A stretch of DNA of 64,000 nt. Origin: Coriobacteriaceae bacterium AM113-163. Its GTDB lineage: Bacteria; Actinomycetota; Coriobacteriia; Coriobacteriales; Coriobacteriaceae. This document shows positions 7,540 through 16,390 of this stretch, piece by piece. The stretch's first letter is position 1; every line of letters begins with the position of its first letter. The notes beneath the pieces are model-generated. The model was not told the DNA's origin. It saw nothing but the letters and a program-made list of their open reading frames with translations, and made no database searches. The DNA lies in NCBI GenBank assembly GCA_027673765.1, contig JAQDWB010000003.1, positions 1 to 64,000 on the forward strand, given 5' to 3'. Made by a program: the position numbers and the translations under genes.

Positions 7540-8389
7540 GGATTAGCTCCTGGGCCAGACGGACAAAGTCGGCAACATCAAGCGTCTCGGCGCGCGTGGT
7601 GGGTGCGATACCGCAAGCCTCAAAGGCGGCATCGAGCACGTCCTTGGCAAAACCGTTGGCGCTCATGGAATTGCGGATGGTCTTGCGACGCTGAGCAAAT
7701 GCAGCGTCAATCACGCGGGCCACAAATTCGCGATCGAGTTCTTCGGGCACCACACCGTCAACACGGTCGATACGCACGACGGCCGAGTCCACGTGCGGCG
7801 CCGGCATAAAGCAACGCGGCGGCACCTCAAAGCGACCCGTCACCTGCGCATACAGGCCGAGCTTTGCCGTATAGCCGCCATAGGTCTTGTTGCCCGGCAC
7901 TGCGGCAATGCGATCGGCAACCTCCTTTTGCACCATGACGACAGCGCGCTTAAGCGTGGGCATCGTCTGGAAGAACTGAAGAATGATCGTCGCCGCCACG
8001 TTATAGGGCAGATTCGCGACAAACACCGTGGGTTCACCACCGGCGGCCTGCTCAATCTGCTCCGGCGTCACCTTGAGCGCATCGCCCATGATAAAGCGGA
8101 AGTTGGCATAGTCGGCGGCGTGGGCATCGAGCACCGGCTCAAGCTCGGGATCGGCCTCAATGGACGTAACGCACGCCGCTTCCTGCAGTAACGCAAGTGT
8201 CAACGTTCCACAACCCGGACCCACCTCGAGTACGCGCTCGTCACCTGCAAGCTCGGCAAGCTCGCAGATACGCTCGATCACATGATTGTCGATTAGAAAG
8301 TTCTGGCCCAGGCGATGCTTGGTCGCAAGGCCAAACTCCTCCAGCAGCTCCCTGGTGGCCGTGGGGTTTGCCAAAGGCGAAGTTGTCAT
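7529..8389 (-). CDS. rsmA: 16S rRNA (adenine-1518/1519 N6)-dimethyltransferase
   Basis: Dimethylates two adjacent adenines in the 3' loop of 16S rRNA using SAM during 30S maturation (KsgA). It has 286 residues, the usual length. It keeps HRLGQNFLID near the N-terminus, the SAM motif I LEVGPGCGTLT, the acidic loop SIEADPEL, GDALKV and the catalytic motif NLPYNVA. The C-terminal helical domain binds rRNA. Its 3' end overlaps tatD by 11 bp. It lies downstream of the metG terminator, so it probably has its own promoter in 8390-8425. Confidence 0.97.
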   Translation of the reverse strand: MTTSPLANPTATRELLEEFGLATKHRLGQNFLIDNHVIERICELAELAGDERVLEVGPGCGTLTLALLQEAACVTSIEADPELEPVLDAHAADYANFRFIMGDALKVTPEQIEQAAGGEPTVFVANLPYNVAATIILQFFQTMPTLKRAVVMVQKEVADRIAAVPGNKTYGGYTAKLGLYAQVTGRFEVPPRCFMPAPHVDSAVVRIDRVDGVVPEELDREFVARVIDAAFAQRRKTIRNSMSANGFAKDVLDAAFEACGIAPTTRAETLDVADFVRLAQELIHDA

Positions 8390-8424
8390 GGTTGCCTCCT
8401 TAGCATGATGGCGGCGTCTTGAAA

Positions 8425-8457
8425 CAAAAGGGCATGGACCGTGGCGGCCATGCCCTT
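8425..8457 (-). terminator. metG terminator
   Basis: Minus-strand hairpin AAGGGCATGG / CCATGCCCTT with a 10-nt loop and a T-rich tail. It lies 43 bp after the metG stop. Confidence 0.75.
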
Positions 8458-8499
8458 ACAGCTAAACAGCAAATTGCCGATATGGCGCTCGCGCGGTCT

Positions 8500-10101
8500 C
8501 TACGCCAGACGCGGGAACAGCGGATCGCCCTTCTCGACGGGCTGACCACCAGCAAGCAGGCCCCAAGCGCAAATGCCCTTGAGGTCGTCGCTCGCGGCCT
8601 CGCCCTCACAGGACAGGCGGCGCAGAGCCTCGACAGAAGTCTGGGGCATGAGCGGCATCAGCAGGTGGGCGGCGATGCGGATGGCCTCGAGCAGGTTGTA
8701 AATCACAAATGCCAGCTCGTCAGCCTTGGCCTCGTCCTTGGCAAGCGCCCAGGGCTCGGAGTCCTCGATGTAGTGGTTGGCGGCATGGATGAGCTCCATG
8801 ACCTCATCCTTGGCTCCGCCGTAATCGAGCATGTCCATCTTGGCCATGTAGCGCTCGACCAAACCGTCGGCAATCTTTGCCAGCGGGTTATCGAACGCGT
8901 CGGCAGACGCCGGTTTAGCCGGGGCGCAGCCGTCAAAGTACTTTGCGCTCATGTTGAGCGAGCGCGAAATGAGGTTGCCCCAGCTGTTGGCCAGATCGGC
9001 GTTGTAGACCTGCTCCATGCGATCGAAGCTGATGGCGCCGTCAGTGCCGGGGACCACGTCGGTCATAAAGTAATAGCGATAGCCCTCAACGCCCAGCATG
9101 TCGATAACGTCCTGCGGAGCGATGGCGTTACCGCGGCTCTTGGACATCTTCTCGGCCTTGCCTGTCTCGGCATTGCGCACGGTCAGGAAGCCGTGGGCAA
9201 AGACGTGCTCGGGCAGGGCCTCGCCGATGGCCATGAGCATGGCGGGCCAAATGACGCAGTGGAAGCGGATGATGTCCTTACCCACGATGTGGAACTGCGC
9301 GGGCCAGCGATAGGCCAGCTCGGCACGCGCCTCGTCGGTGTCGACACCGTAGCCGACGGCCGTCATATAGTTGAGCAGCGCATCGAACCACACGTAGGTC
9401 ACGTGACCCTCGTCAAACGGGACCTGAATGCCCCAGTCAAAGCTCGTGCGGCTCACGGAAAGGTCGTTAAGGCCGCCCTCGACAAAGCTACGTACCTCGT
9501 TCATGCGGAACGCAGGCTCGACAAAGTCGGGGTGCTCGTCATAGAGCTTGAGAAGCTTGTCCTGGAAGGCGGAAAGCTTAAAGAAGTAGGACTCCTCCTG
9601 CACGCGCTCAAGCGGACGGTGGCAGTCGGGGCATAGATGCTGGCCGACGCTGCCGTACTCCTCGTCGCCCTTCTGGACCTGCGTATCAGTGAAGTAGGTC
9701 TCGTCAGGCACGCAATACCAACCGTCGTAGCTGCCCTTATACAGGTAACCGGACTCCTTCATGCGCTCCCACAGATACTGCACGGCATGATGCTGGCGCG
9801 GCTCGGTGGTGCGGATGAAGTCGTCGTTGGAGATCTCGAGCTTGCTCCAAAGCTCCTTGAAGTGCGGAGCCTGGCTGTCGGTCCACTCCTGCGGCGTCAT
9901 GCCATGCTTGGCTGCGGCCTCGGCGACCTTCTCGCCGTGCTCGTCCATGCCGGTCAGGAACTTGACGTTATAGCCGGCGGAACGGCGATAGCGAGCCTGA
10001 ACGTCGGCGATGATGGTGGAATAAGCCGTGCCCAGGTGCGGATCGGCGTTGACGTAGTAGATGGGCGTCGTGATAAAGAACGAAGGCTTGCTTTGATCCA
10101 T
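8500..10101 (-). CDS. metG: Methionyl-tRNA synthetase
   Basis: Charges initiator and elongator tRNA-Met. The class I synthetase has 533 residues with the HIGH-type motif HLGTAYS (near residue 20) after FFITTPIYYVNADP, and KMSKSRGN in the Rossmann core. A zinc-knuckle region includes LCPDCHRPL. An anticodon-binding helical domain forms the C-terminal third. The extra C-terminal tRNA-binding (Trbp111-like) domain of longer MetG proteins is absent, so this is the short form. GGAGG lies 8 nt before the ATG. It follows rsmI by about 70 bp and is probably part of a rsmI-metG unit. Confidence 0.97.
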   Translation of the reverse strand: MDQSKPSFFITTPIYYVNADPHLGTAYSTIIADVQARYRRSAGYNVKFLTGMDEHGEKVAEAAAKHGMTPQEWTDSQAPHFKELWSKLEISNDDFIRTTEPRQHHAVQYLWERMKESGYLYKGSYDGWYCVPDETYFTDTQVQKGDEEYGSVGQHLCPDCHRPLERVQEESYFFKLSAFQDKLLKLYDEHPDFVEPAFRMNEVRSFVEGGLNDLSVSRTSFDWGIQVPFDEGHVTYVWFDALLNYMTAVGYGVDTDEARAELAYRWPAQFHIVGKDIIRFHCVIWPAMLMAIGEALPEHVFAHGFLTVRNAETGKAEKMSKSRGNAIAPQDVIDMLGVEGYRYYFMTDVVPGTDGAISFDRMEQVYNADLANSWGNLISRSLNMSAKYFDGCAPAKPASADAFDNPLAKIADGLVERYMAKMDMLDYGGAKDEVMELIHAANHYIEDSEPWALAKDEAKADELAFVIYNLLEAIRIAAHLLMPLMPQTSVEALRRLSCEGEAASDDLKGICAWGLLAGGQPVEKGDPLFPRLA

Positions 10102-10170
10102 GGGGTTTGTCCTCCAGAAAAACGTTGCATACAGAGGATGATTCTAGCGCAAGGGCTGGATATCCTCCAT

Positions 10171-11049
10171 CTATTGCATATCGAGCACCATGGCATAGAC
10201 ATCGCGCTTGCGGCGCGAATACTTCTGAGACAGGCGCTTGGCCACCGCAGACGCGGGCTCCCCCTCCTCGAGCGCGGCGCGGATATCCTCGCGCAGGGCC
10301 TCGTCGGGATCCGCTGCCGCAGCGCCGACCGGCACGATACCGGCCTCCTCATCCTCGCTCGGCGGCGCGATGACCAGCGCGATCTCGCCCTTTACCTCGC
10401 CGCGAGCACGCAGCTCCTCGGCAAGCTGGGCAGCGGGCCCGCGCAAGACCTCCTCGTGCAGCTTGGTGAGTTCGCGGCAGACGGCAACCTCACGCTGGGG
10501 AAAGACCTCCGTCACGGCCTCGAGCGTCGCCACGATGCGATGTGGAGACTCGTAGAAGATGAGTGCGCCGGGCACCACGGCAAGGCGCTGCAAACGGCGC
10601 ACGCGGTCGCCGTGCTTTCGGCCCAAAAAGCCCTCGAAGAAAAAATGCTCGCAGGGAATACCGGACGAAACGAGCGCCGTGACGCAAGCAGAAGGCCCGG
10701 GAATAACTTCGACGGGCACATCGGCCCCACGCGCCGCCTCGACCAGCGCCTGGCCGGGATCGGACACGCTCGGCATGCCGGCGTCCGAGGCAAAGGCGAG
10801 GGTCTCCCCCGCCAGCAGACGGTCGACCAGGCCGGCAGCGCGGCTAGCGATCACATTCTCGTCGCAACGGACAAGCGGCTTGGAAATGCCCAGGTGCATC
10901 AGCAGCTTTGACGTCACACGCGTGTCTTCGCAGCAGATGACATCGGCAGCGGCAAAGGCCTCGCCAACGCGCGGGGACAGGTCACCCAGGTTGCCGATGG
11001 GCGTGCCGACCACATAGAGTTTGCCCGTATGGGCGCTGTTTTGCGTCAT
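10171..11049 (-). CDS. rsmI: 16S rRNA (cytidine-1402 2'-O)-methyltransferase
   Basis: Methylates the ribose of C1402 in the 16S rRNA P-site region. The 292-residue protein is of the tetrapyrrole methylase fold. It has N-terminal KLYVVGTPIGNLGDLSPR, the conserved CCEDTRVTSKLL, SDAGMPSVSDPG, VIPGPSACVTAL and FFFEGFLGRK. FYESPHRI and CRELTKLHEE are also the family signatures. The C-terminal tail is longer and charged. It begins 6 bp after the stop of the upstream GH5-like gene, so both are likely on one transcript with metG downstream. Confidence 0.96.
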   Translation of the reverse strand: MTQNSAHTGKLYVVGTPIGNLGDLSPRVGEAFAAADVICCEDTRVTSKLLMHLGISKPLVRCDENVIASRAAGLVDRLLAGETLAFASDAGMPSVSDPGQALVEAARGADVPVEVIPGPSACVTALVSSGIPCEHFFFEGFLGRKHGDRVRRLQRLAVVPGALIFYESPHRIVATLEAVTEVFPQREVAVCRELTKLHEEVLRGPAAQLAEELRARGEVKGEIALVIAPPSEDEEAGIVPVGAAAADPDEALREDIRAALEEGEPASAVAKRLSQKYSRRKRDVYAMVLDMQ

Positions 11050-11055
11050 ATCAAC

Positions 11056-12117
11056 CTATTCAATCATGCCGCGCTCGAGCGTACCGAGCGCCGCGCGGGC
11101 GTCCCATGCTGCAATGCGCTTCTCGGTCTTCCACGTTTGGAAGAACCAACCGGCAGCCGGCGCAAACGAAGCCAGCTGGTTGGCGATAAACACGCGCTCG
11201 TAGGCATTGCGGCCCTCGGGCGTAACCGACGAGTTGGCAAAGATCGCCGCGCCCGACCATTCGCCCACCAGCACGGGGAACCCAGTCGAAATCGCTTCTT
11301 TAAGCTCGCGCTTGTTACGCGAAATCGCCGTCGTCAGCCCGCGAGGGCTCGTGATGTCGAGCGCATACTCGTCGCGGTAATGGTACAGGTGAAGGTCCAT
11401 GTAGACGTTCTTGTACTTGGCGCCGCGCATAAAATGCTTCCACTCGCTGGGATGCCCCGACGACGAGAAGACGACGATCTTATCCTCGGGCATATACGAA
11501 CGGACGAGCTCGTAGGCATCGCGATAGAAATTGCGCAGGTAGTGAGCGGGAATGCCATCCGTCATGGTGAAGAGGCTCTTGCGAACGCTCATCTGCGGCG
11601 TGTCCAGCAGCTCAATGCCCAGCAGGCTCTCGGCCTCGCCATAGCGATCGGCCAAGCGCTCGAGCACGTCGAGTGCGACATGGCGGCCGTTAGTGGACGA
11701 ATGCCACTCGGCAACAGCCTCCGGCGTGGTGGGCGAATCGTTGGAATCGCCCTGGCCACCGGGCACAGTTGCCAGATCGAGCAGCACGCGGATGTCGTAC
11801 TTGGCAGCCCACTCAATCGCGCGGTCGATGTAATCGACAACCGATATGTAGGAGGCATCGGACTCCTGTGAGCCAAAGGCATACCAAGGCACCGGCAGAC
11901 GCACGGCATTGAGACCGATCTGCGCCATGCGACGAAAATCGTCCTCGCTCACAAACGTCTCGTAATGGCGGCGCATGCGCTCGTTATAGGCGGCGGTACC
12001 CATGGCCTCCTGTAGCTCGGCCGCGTTGGATGCACCGGTCGCCGCGTACAGCGACGGGGTCACCCAAGGCTCGGGAATAAACCAGCCAGAGAGATTAACG
12101 CCGAGTATCCTCTCCAT
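11056..12117 (-). CDS. Glycoside hydrolase 5 (exo-1,3-glucanase-like), acid/base residue replaced
   Basis: 353-residue cytosolic protein without a signal peptide that aligns by eye with exo-beta-1,3-glucanases of GH5. It has GVNLSGWFIPEPWVTPSLY at the N-terminus, GLNAVRLPVPW, DLHLYHYRDEY, the nucleophile strand VGEWSGA (Glu286) and GWFFQTWKTE near the end. The acid/base strand reads GIELLDTP where the family has GIELLNEP, so the proton donor Glu is Thr173. The DLHG histidine is also replaced (DLATVPGGQ, Ala116). Start at 12117 has GAAGGGGG upstream. It may be a non-catalytic carbohydrate-binding relative or have altered chemistry. It is the first gene before rsmI. Confidence 0.85.
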   Translation of the reverse strand: MERILGVNLSGWFIPEPWVTPSLYAATGASNAAELQEAMGTAAYNERMRRHYETFVSEDDFRRMAQIGLNAVRLPVPWYAFGSQESDASYISVVDYIDRAIEWAAKYDIRVLLDLATVPGGQGDSNDSPTTPEAVAEWHSSTNGRHVALDVLERLADRYGEAESLLGIELLDTPQMSVRKSLFTMTDGIPAHYLRNFYRDAYELVRSYMPEDKIVVFSSSGHPSEWKHFMRGAKYKNVYMDLHLYHYRDEYALDITSPRGLTTAISRNKRELKEAISTGFPVLVGEWSGAAIFANSSVTPEGRNAYERVFIANQLASFAPAAGWFFQTWKTEKRIAAWDARAALGTLERGMIE

Positions 12118-12366
12118 CACTGCCCCCTTCGGATCATGCAGGTCGAACCCGCATCGTATTGCATAGGATAAGTATCGTTTTGAGTATACCCGCGTGTGCG
12201 GACAGGCGACCGAACGGTCTGTAAAGTGACGCGAAAGTGGGAGGAATGTCTGGGGCGGGCGGGCTCGGAATGGTGCGACGAGGTGTGTACGCGCGCCGGA
12301 GGCAGGCACCGGAAAGTGTGTCCCGTTCTGAGCCCTTATTCTGGGACGCAGTTTCCGCAGAACCCT

Positions 12367-12599
12367 ACATAAAAGAAAAGGACCCCTTTGCAGAGGTCCT
12401 AGTCAATTCAAGGTGGCGGGGAAGGGAATCGCGTCCGCGCGCTGCGCGGACGGACCGCTGCGGCGCTTACGCGCCTTGCGAGCTGCGCTGGCAAACGCTT
12501 ACGCGTTTACTCAGCTCCGCGCCCTCACGGGGTTCGATTCCATGTGGGGGCTGCATAAAAGAAAAGGACCCCTTTGCAGAGGTCCTAGTCAATTCAAGG

Positions 12600-12617
<18 letters not shown>
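12367..12617 (-). repeat. Duplicated tRNA-Phe 3' end and terminator with hairpin-rich insert
   Basis: A ~65-bp direct repeat (12367-12431 and 12553-12617) covers the tRNA-Phe 3' end and its terminator. The 122-bp insert between the copies contains GNRA-loop hairpins (AAACGC-GTAA-GCGTTT and GGCGC-GTAA-GCGCC on the minus strand) and GTCCGCGC/GCGCGGAC. It ends with an inverted T-arm motif GGGGTTCGATTCC. The architecture and several blocks match the tRNA-Leu cassette at 6262-6509. Confidence 0.75.
12557..12587 (-). terminator. Terminator of tRNA-Phe
   Basis: Minus-strand hairpin AGGACC/GGTCCT around a purine-rich loop, followed by TTTTCTTTT. It is duplicated at 12371-12401. Confidence 0.7.
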
Positions 12618-12672
<55 letters not shown>

Positions 12673-12704
12673 ATTTGAGGTGTGCCTTGTTTCAAGGCTT
12701 GATT

Positions 12705-12732
12705 AGTATAACCAAGGACGCGTTCCGGTCAA
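12705..12732 (-). promoter_or_regulatory. Promoter of tRNA-Phe
   Basis: Minus-strand -35 TTGACC (12727-12732), 16-nt spacer, -10 TATACT (12705-12710), about 33 nt upstream of the tRNA. Confidence 0.7.
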
Positions 12733-12795
12733 CCGAGAATTTCAAAAAAGTTTTTGAGCACAGCCTCGGTTCTATAAATCGGCACGTCAGAGGCA

Positions 12796-13083
12796 TCAGC
12801 CGGCAGCAAGAAGTTTTTCGCTCAGAGCCGCACGGGCAAACTCACTTGGCGTCATCCCCTCGGCAGCCGCCCGTCGACGAATGGCCTCCTTCATTCCCAG
12901 AGGAATCTTGACCGACAGCGTTGCCGTCCCCTCACCTGAGAGTGGGGGCCGTCCATGCACGATCCCACCAACGGTGTGTTCGCCATCCGGAAACTCTCCG
13001 CGCTCGTACGACTCGCACCACGCGTCAATCGTTTCATCCGTTACAACCTGACCATTAGCGGCCGTATACGTCTTGCCCATCAT
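12796..13083 (-). CDS. Ribbon-helix-helix antitoxin-like protein
   Basis: 95-residue protein, probably a type II antitoxin. The C-terminal half has a CopG/Arc-like ribbon-helix-helix: TATLSVKIPLGMKEAIRR (strand and helix A) then GMTPSEFARAALSEKL (helix B). The N-terminal half, with DETIDAWCESYERGEF, would contact the toxin. The start overlaps the end of the upstream gene by 4 bp, typical of a co-translated toxin-antitoxin pair. The order is toxin then antitoxin on the minus strand. The second codon is also ATG, so the start may be 3 bp later. Confidence 0.75.
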   Translation of the reverse strand: MMGKTYTAANGQVVTDETIDAWCESYERGEFPDGEHTVGGIVHGRPPLSGEGTATLSVKIPLGMKEAIRRRAAAEGMTPSEFARAALSEKLLAAG

Positions 13084-13346
13084 CGACCCCTTTGCCGAGC
13101 CCGTTCAATCTCCTGCCAAAATTTCTTCTGGACTGGAGACAAGGCATGAATGATAAGCCACCCACGGACAAGCTCGACCGCGACAAGCTCCACGCTTCGT
13201 CCGTCTGGGAGCCATCCAATCGCAAGCCATCTCGGCGGCTCGTCCTTCGACTCGCGACGAATGCACTCAGTAACCGCAAGCCAAACGCTAAGCACCTGCT
13301 TTTCTGTCAGGTGCTTTTTAGCGTTGGGATGGATCTCAACATCCAT
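13080..13346 (-). CDS. Putative small toxin of type II toxin-antitoxin pair
   Basis: 88-residue basic protein starting MDVEIHPNAKKHLTEKQVLS, with a middle section rich in strands (RWLAIGWLPDGRSVELVAVEL) and a basic C-terminal helix (QKKFWQEIERARQRGR). The size, charge and 4-bp overlap with a ribbon-helix-helix gene suggest a RelE/BrnT-like toxin, but I do not recognise the exact family and no catalytic residues can be named. Start at 13346 has GGAGGAG 8 nt upstream. A longer open frame to 13442 lacks an SD. It lies 58 bp after the tad operon end. Confidence 0.65.
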   Translation of the reverse strand: MDVEIHPNAKKHLTEKQVLSVWLAVTECIRRESKDEPPRWLAIGWLPDGRSVELVAVELVRGWLIIHALSPVQKKFWQEIERARQRGR

Positions 13347-13404
13347 GCATCTTCTCCTCCATCTTACCCAATTTCGTATGACGAAAGTCCGCTGTCGCCA
13401 ATTC

Positions 13405-13764
13405 TTAAGCCGGCACGCGTTGGAGAGCAGGGGTCGAAACAATGATTGAAGAGCGCTCTAGTGCGGCCCAGGCGCCGGGGCAGGAGCACATACGCCAGGG
13501 ACATACGTTTTCGTAGCGCGCGAGGATATTGCCGTCGCGATCGATGAAGGCGATGTCGATGGGATAGGCCATAAAACACGTGTGGACCGAAGAGCAGCGT
13601 GGAAACGCCATGACGAGCGGCAGACCGTTGGCGGCAACCGGACACCGTCCCAGCATGCCGCGCAGGCGCACGGCAAACGACTCCGCCACCACAAACTCGG
13701 CCGGCGTCCAACCCAGCCTGTTGAGTGCCCGCGCGTAGGCGATGTAGGACGAGACCGCGGTCAC
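13405..13764 (-). CDS. DUF192-family protein at end of tad operon
   Basis: 119-residue protein of the DUF192 fold, whose core is visible as AVRLRGMLGR, LVMAFPRCSSVHTCFMAYPIDIAF and the strand AFIDRDGNILARYENV. In this family the hydrophobic FxxCxSVHTxxM strand forms the barrel; the function is not established. It probably starts at GTG 13764, overlapping the stop of the preceding minor pilin gene (GTGA overlap), so it is translationally coupled to the pilus operon. A longer open frame to 13869 exists but would overlap that gene by over 100 bp. Confidence 0.75.
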   Translation of the reverse strand: MTAVSSYIAYARALNRLGWTPAEFVVAESFAVRLRGMLGRCPVAANGLPLVMAFPRCSSVHTCFMAYPIDIAFIDRDGNILARYENVCPWRMCSCPGAWAALERSSIIVSTPALQRVPA

Positions 13765-14237
13765 ATGACCACCCCCGGACGCCACGGATCGACCGTCACC
13801 GCGCGCTCGTGCGACAACGTTGTCGGCGCCCCCAGCGGAACGCCAGCGATGCTGAGAGAAGTCGGCCACGGCTCATAGTGCATGGTGCAGGTGTAGGTCC
13901 TAAACGTACCGGATAGGGAGAGCAGGCCACCATCCGATGCCTCCGCGCCTTGCTCGCTCGACACTTCGATCTGCAAGTCATAGCCTTCCATGGCATTCAG
14001 AATTTGAGTCCGGACCGTCGCCGAGGCATCGACAGAGCTTTCGTCGCCCTCCCCGCTCGGCGCCACGGCGTGCGCCAACACGATGTCGGGCACCACGCGG
14101 TCGAAGCGCGCGACAGCGCTGGCATAGATCATGACGTTGTATACGATGAGTGCCAGCACCAGCAAAACGGGCGTAACCACTGCTATCTCCACCGTCGCTT
14201 GGGCGCGCTCCTCGCGCAGACGCATGCGGATACTCAT
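13761..14237 (-). CDS. TadE-like minor pilin
   Basis: 158-residue exported protein, predicted minor component of the Flp pilus. The N-terminus MSIRMRLREERAQATVEIAV carries the class III-like signal: a basic stretch, then A-x-x-x-VE, then a hydrophobic helix (about residues 14-40). The remainder is extracellular with two predicted strand-rich regions. The ATG overlaps the stop of the TadG-like gene by one base (TAATG), so the two are coupled. A single Cys is present in the mature part. Processing would need a prepilin peptidase that is not in this window. Confidence 0.8.
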   Translation of the reverse strand: MSIRMRLREERAQATVEIAVVTPVLLVLALIVYNVMIYASAVARFDRVVPDIVLAHAVAPSGEGDESSVDASATVRTQILNAMEGYDLQIEVSSEQGAEASDGGLLSLSGTFRTYTCTMHYEPWPTSLSIAGVPLGAPTTLSHERAVTVDPWRPGVVM

Positions 14238-16390
14238 TACGACCCACCGCCCAGAGCGCCAACCAGCGTGGCGACATCGACGGTGAGCGGGATGGAGCCG
14301 CCGCCGGGCAGAGGAATCTCCGCAAGCGTGAACACCGTACCGCTGATGGTGCGTTCGACTTGATATTCCAACGCCTCGCAAAGCGCCTTGGGATCGGTCA
14401 CGCCCAACGGAATACTTCGCAGTTTGTCTTGCGCTTGAGAGAGACCAGCAATGTCAGACCCCGGGCTCTTAATGACGTTGGCGGAATCAGTCAGCACCGG
14501 CTTTCGCAGGCGCAAGTCGCACGGTTCCAAACCCAGCGCCGCCACGGACGCCGAAACGGTATCGCCGAGCCACGATGCGATGGAGCCCAACGCGCCGCTG
14601 CCCCCTCCTAGGCCTTTAATCATCTCGTCCATAAGTTCGTCGGCCGAACCTTGGATGTCTCCGTATCCCACAAGCAGCCGTCCCCAGACATCCATGACGC
14701 CATCGAGTACGCCGGCAACGCCACCCGAGCGTTCCTTCAATGTCGAGAAAAATCGCGAAAGCACGTTGTTTTGCGCCGTCGCCTCATCGGGCGCCAGCAC
14801 CGCGGCAGAGATGGCACCGCGATCGCCAAGCCTGACTGCCGTGTTAAACGAAGAGTTGAGCTCATCGGGGCTCGAGATGGCACCCGAAACCGCAAAGGCA
14901 ACCACGCCGTTGCGACCGGGCGGAGCGATACGCGGACGCTCGCCCGAAAGCGCTTTGATGGCCTGGTCAAACGCATTGCTCGCACGGTCGGTCTCGTCTT
15001 CGGTCTGACGTTCGAGCTCGAGCTCTTTGTTGCGGCATTCGACGTAGCCTTCCAGGGCGTCTTTAAACTTGTCAAAGTGATACTCGAAGCCGTTTTCGAT
15101 AGAGGTTGAAGGTGCCGCAACAGCACCAAGCGACGAAACGCCAAAATGGCATTTGCTGCATTTATCCTGTCCATCGTAATCGGCAACCGAAGCAAATCCG
15201 CTCGGCGTCCCTTTCTTATAGTTAGGGCAGGTCGTCCCGTAATGCAGATACGCCTTGTCATCGTTCACGCTCGTCGGCCACACCGCATCGGTATAGAGCT
15301 CCGTCGCCCGAACCTCATCAGAGTTGCGCGGCAACAGTGGAATATAGGAGGAAACCCTGTCTCCGTTCTCGGTTATATATGCCCGATCGACCTCCGCACT
15401 CGCATAGGTATAAAACGCCTTACGCGCCGCAGACTCTGCCCTCATCTCGACACTCGAGCCGTGGGGCTTCTCATTTGTCAGACGCCAATGGTAGTAGTCC
15501 TTCGCGCGATCAAGGGCAACTTGAGGCTCCCACGTAACGCTCGAAGCGTAATGCGGATTTTGAACACCGGAGAGATCCGTTAGGCTTTTCGCGCGCTCCC
15601 ACATACACGAACAGCTGCCGACCGAACCTTTATCCGATCCACCGCAATCCGCTAGCCAGGCACGCTCCTTTGCCTTCGCCGTCTCCTCCGATGCTTTTTG
15701 TAGCTCCTCGGCCGCGCGCTCCAGATCTTCCGACGCATCTTTAATGGCATCGGTCGAGATCTCGGAACCCTCGAGCGCAACAAAATCAGACTCGGATGTC
15801 CTGGGCACGGCAAGCGCCGTACCGGTATAGGTCACACTATCGGTATCCTGCGCCGACACCGCCTGCGTGGCACGCGCGGCGATCAGATACGGCAGAGCCG
15901 TCTCGATTTTCTGTAAGCCTTCCGATGCGCTTTTGGCAAACTTGTTGCGCGTTTTAATGATCTCAATCCCGGTGTCGACCATATTGCCGGCAACTGGTTC
16001 GGCACCCGGGATGAGGATGGCGACCAGGCCCGTCCCGATCGTGGCAAACCCCGCCAGCCCCAGACTCAAGATGCTCGCATCAACCACCGTGGCAGCCGTG
16101 TGATAGGACGACACTACGTTGGCACCCGCCAGCGCGCCACTATCAGCCGCCACCTGAGTATCCCCGGCACGCGACATGCTCCATATCGCCGCGGTCGACG
16201 AAAACAACAATGTGAGCACCACTAGGATGACCACGGCAGAAGAAAGCGTGGTATAGGCGCCGTCTTCGATAAACAGATCGACACCGGCTCGACCCATAAA
16301 GCCGCCTCGCTTGCGATGGCAGCTCGGACGGTGCGTCAAAACGCGTCTAGACCAGAAACGCTTAATCCCATGCAGCAATCCACGAATCAT
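14237..16390 (-). CDS. TadG-like large pilus-assembly / adhesin protein
   Basis: 717-residue membrane-anchored protein. The N-terminus MIRGLLHGIKRFWSRR is followed by a single hydrophobic segment (SSAVVILVVLTLLFSSTAAIW, near residues 49-69). Then comes the TadG-type DTQVAADSGALAGANVVSSY, as in Tad putative pilus-assembly proteins. The extracellular part contains a charged helical region (DLERAAEELQKASEETAKAK) and many cysteines, including CSCMW and CSKCHFG, suggesting disulfides. The ATG at 16390 has GGAGGGAG 4-5 nt upstream and overlaps the preceding gene by 29 bp. The exact role (anchor, tip or assembly) is inferred from position. Confidence 0.8.
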   Translation of the reverse strand: MIRGLLHGIKRFWSRRVLTHRPSCHRKRGGFMGRAGVDLFIEDGAYTTLSSAVVILVVLTLLFSSTAAIWSMSRAGDTQVAADSGALAGANVVSSYHTAATVVDASILSLGLAGFATIGTGLVAILIPGAEPVAGNMVDTGIEIIKTRNKFAKSASEGLQKIETALPYLIAARATQAVSAQDTDSVTYTGTALAVPRTSESDFVALEGSEISTDAIKDASEDLERAAEELQKASEETAKAKERAWLADCGGSDKGSVGSCSCMWERAKSLTDLSGVQNPHYASSVTWEPQVALDRAKDYYHWRLTNEKPHGSSVEMRAESAARKAFYTYASAEVDRAYITENGDRVSSYIPLLPRNSDEVRATELYTDAVWPTSVNDDKAYLHYGTTCPNYKKGTPSGFASVADYDGQDKCSKCHFGVSSLGAVAAPSTSIENGFEYHFDKFKDALEGYVECRNKELELERQTEDETDRASNAFDQAIKALSGERPRIAPPGRNGVVAFAVSGAISSPDELNSSFNTAVRLGDRGAISAAVLAPDEATAQNNVLSRFFSTLKERSGGVAGVLDGVMDVWGRLLVGYGDIQGSADELMDEMIKGLGGGSGALGSIASWLGDTVSASVAALGLEPCDLRLRKPVLTDSANVIKSPGSDIAGLSQAQDKLRSIPLGVTDPKALCEALEYQVERTISGTVFTLAEIPLPGGGSIPLTVDVATLVGALGGGS

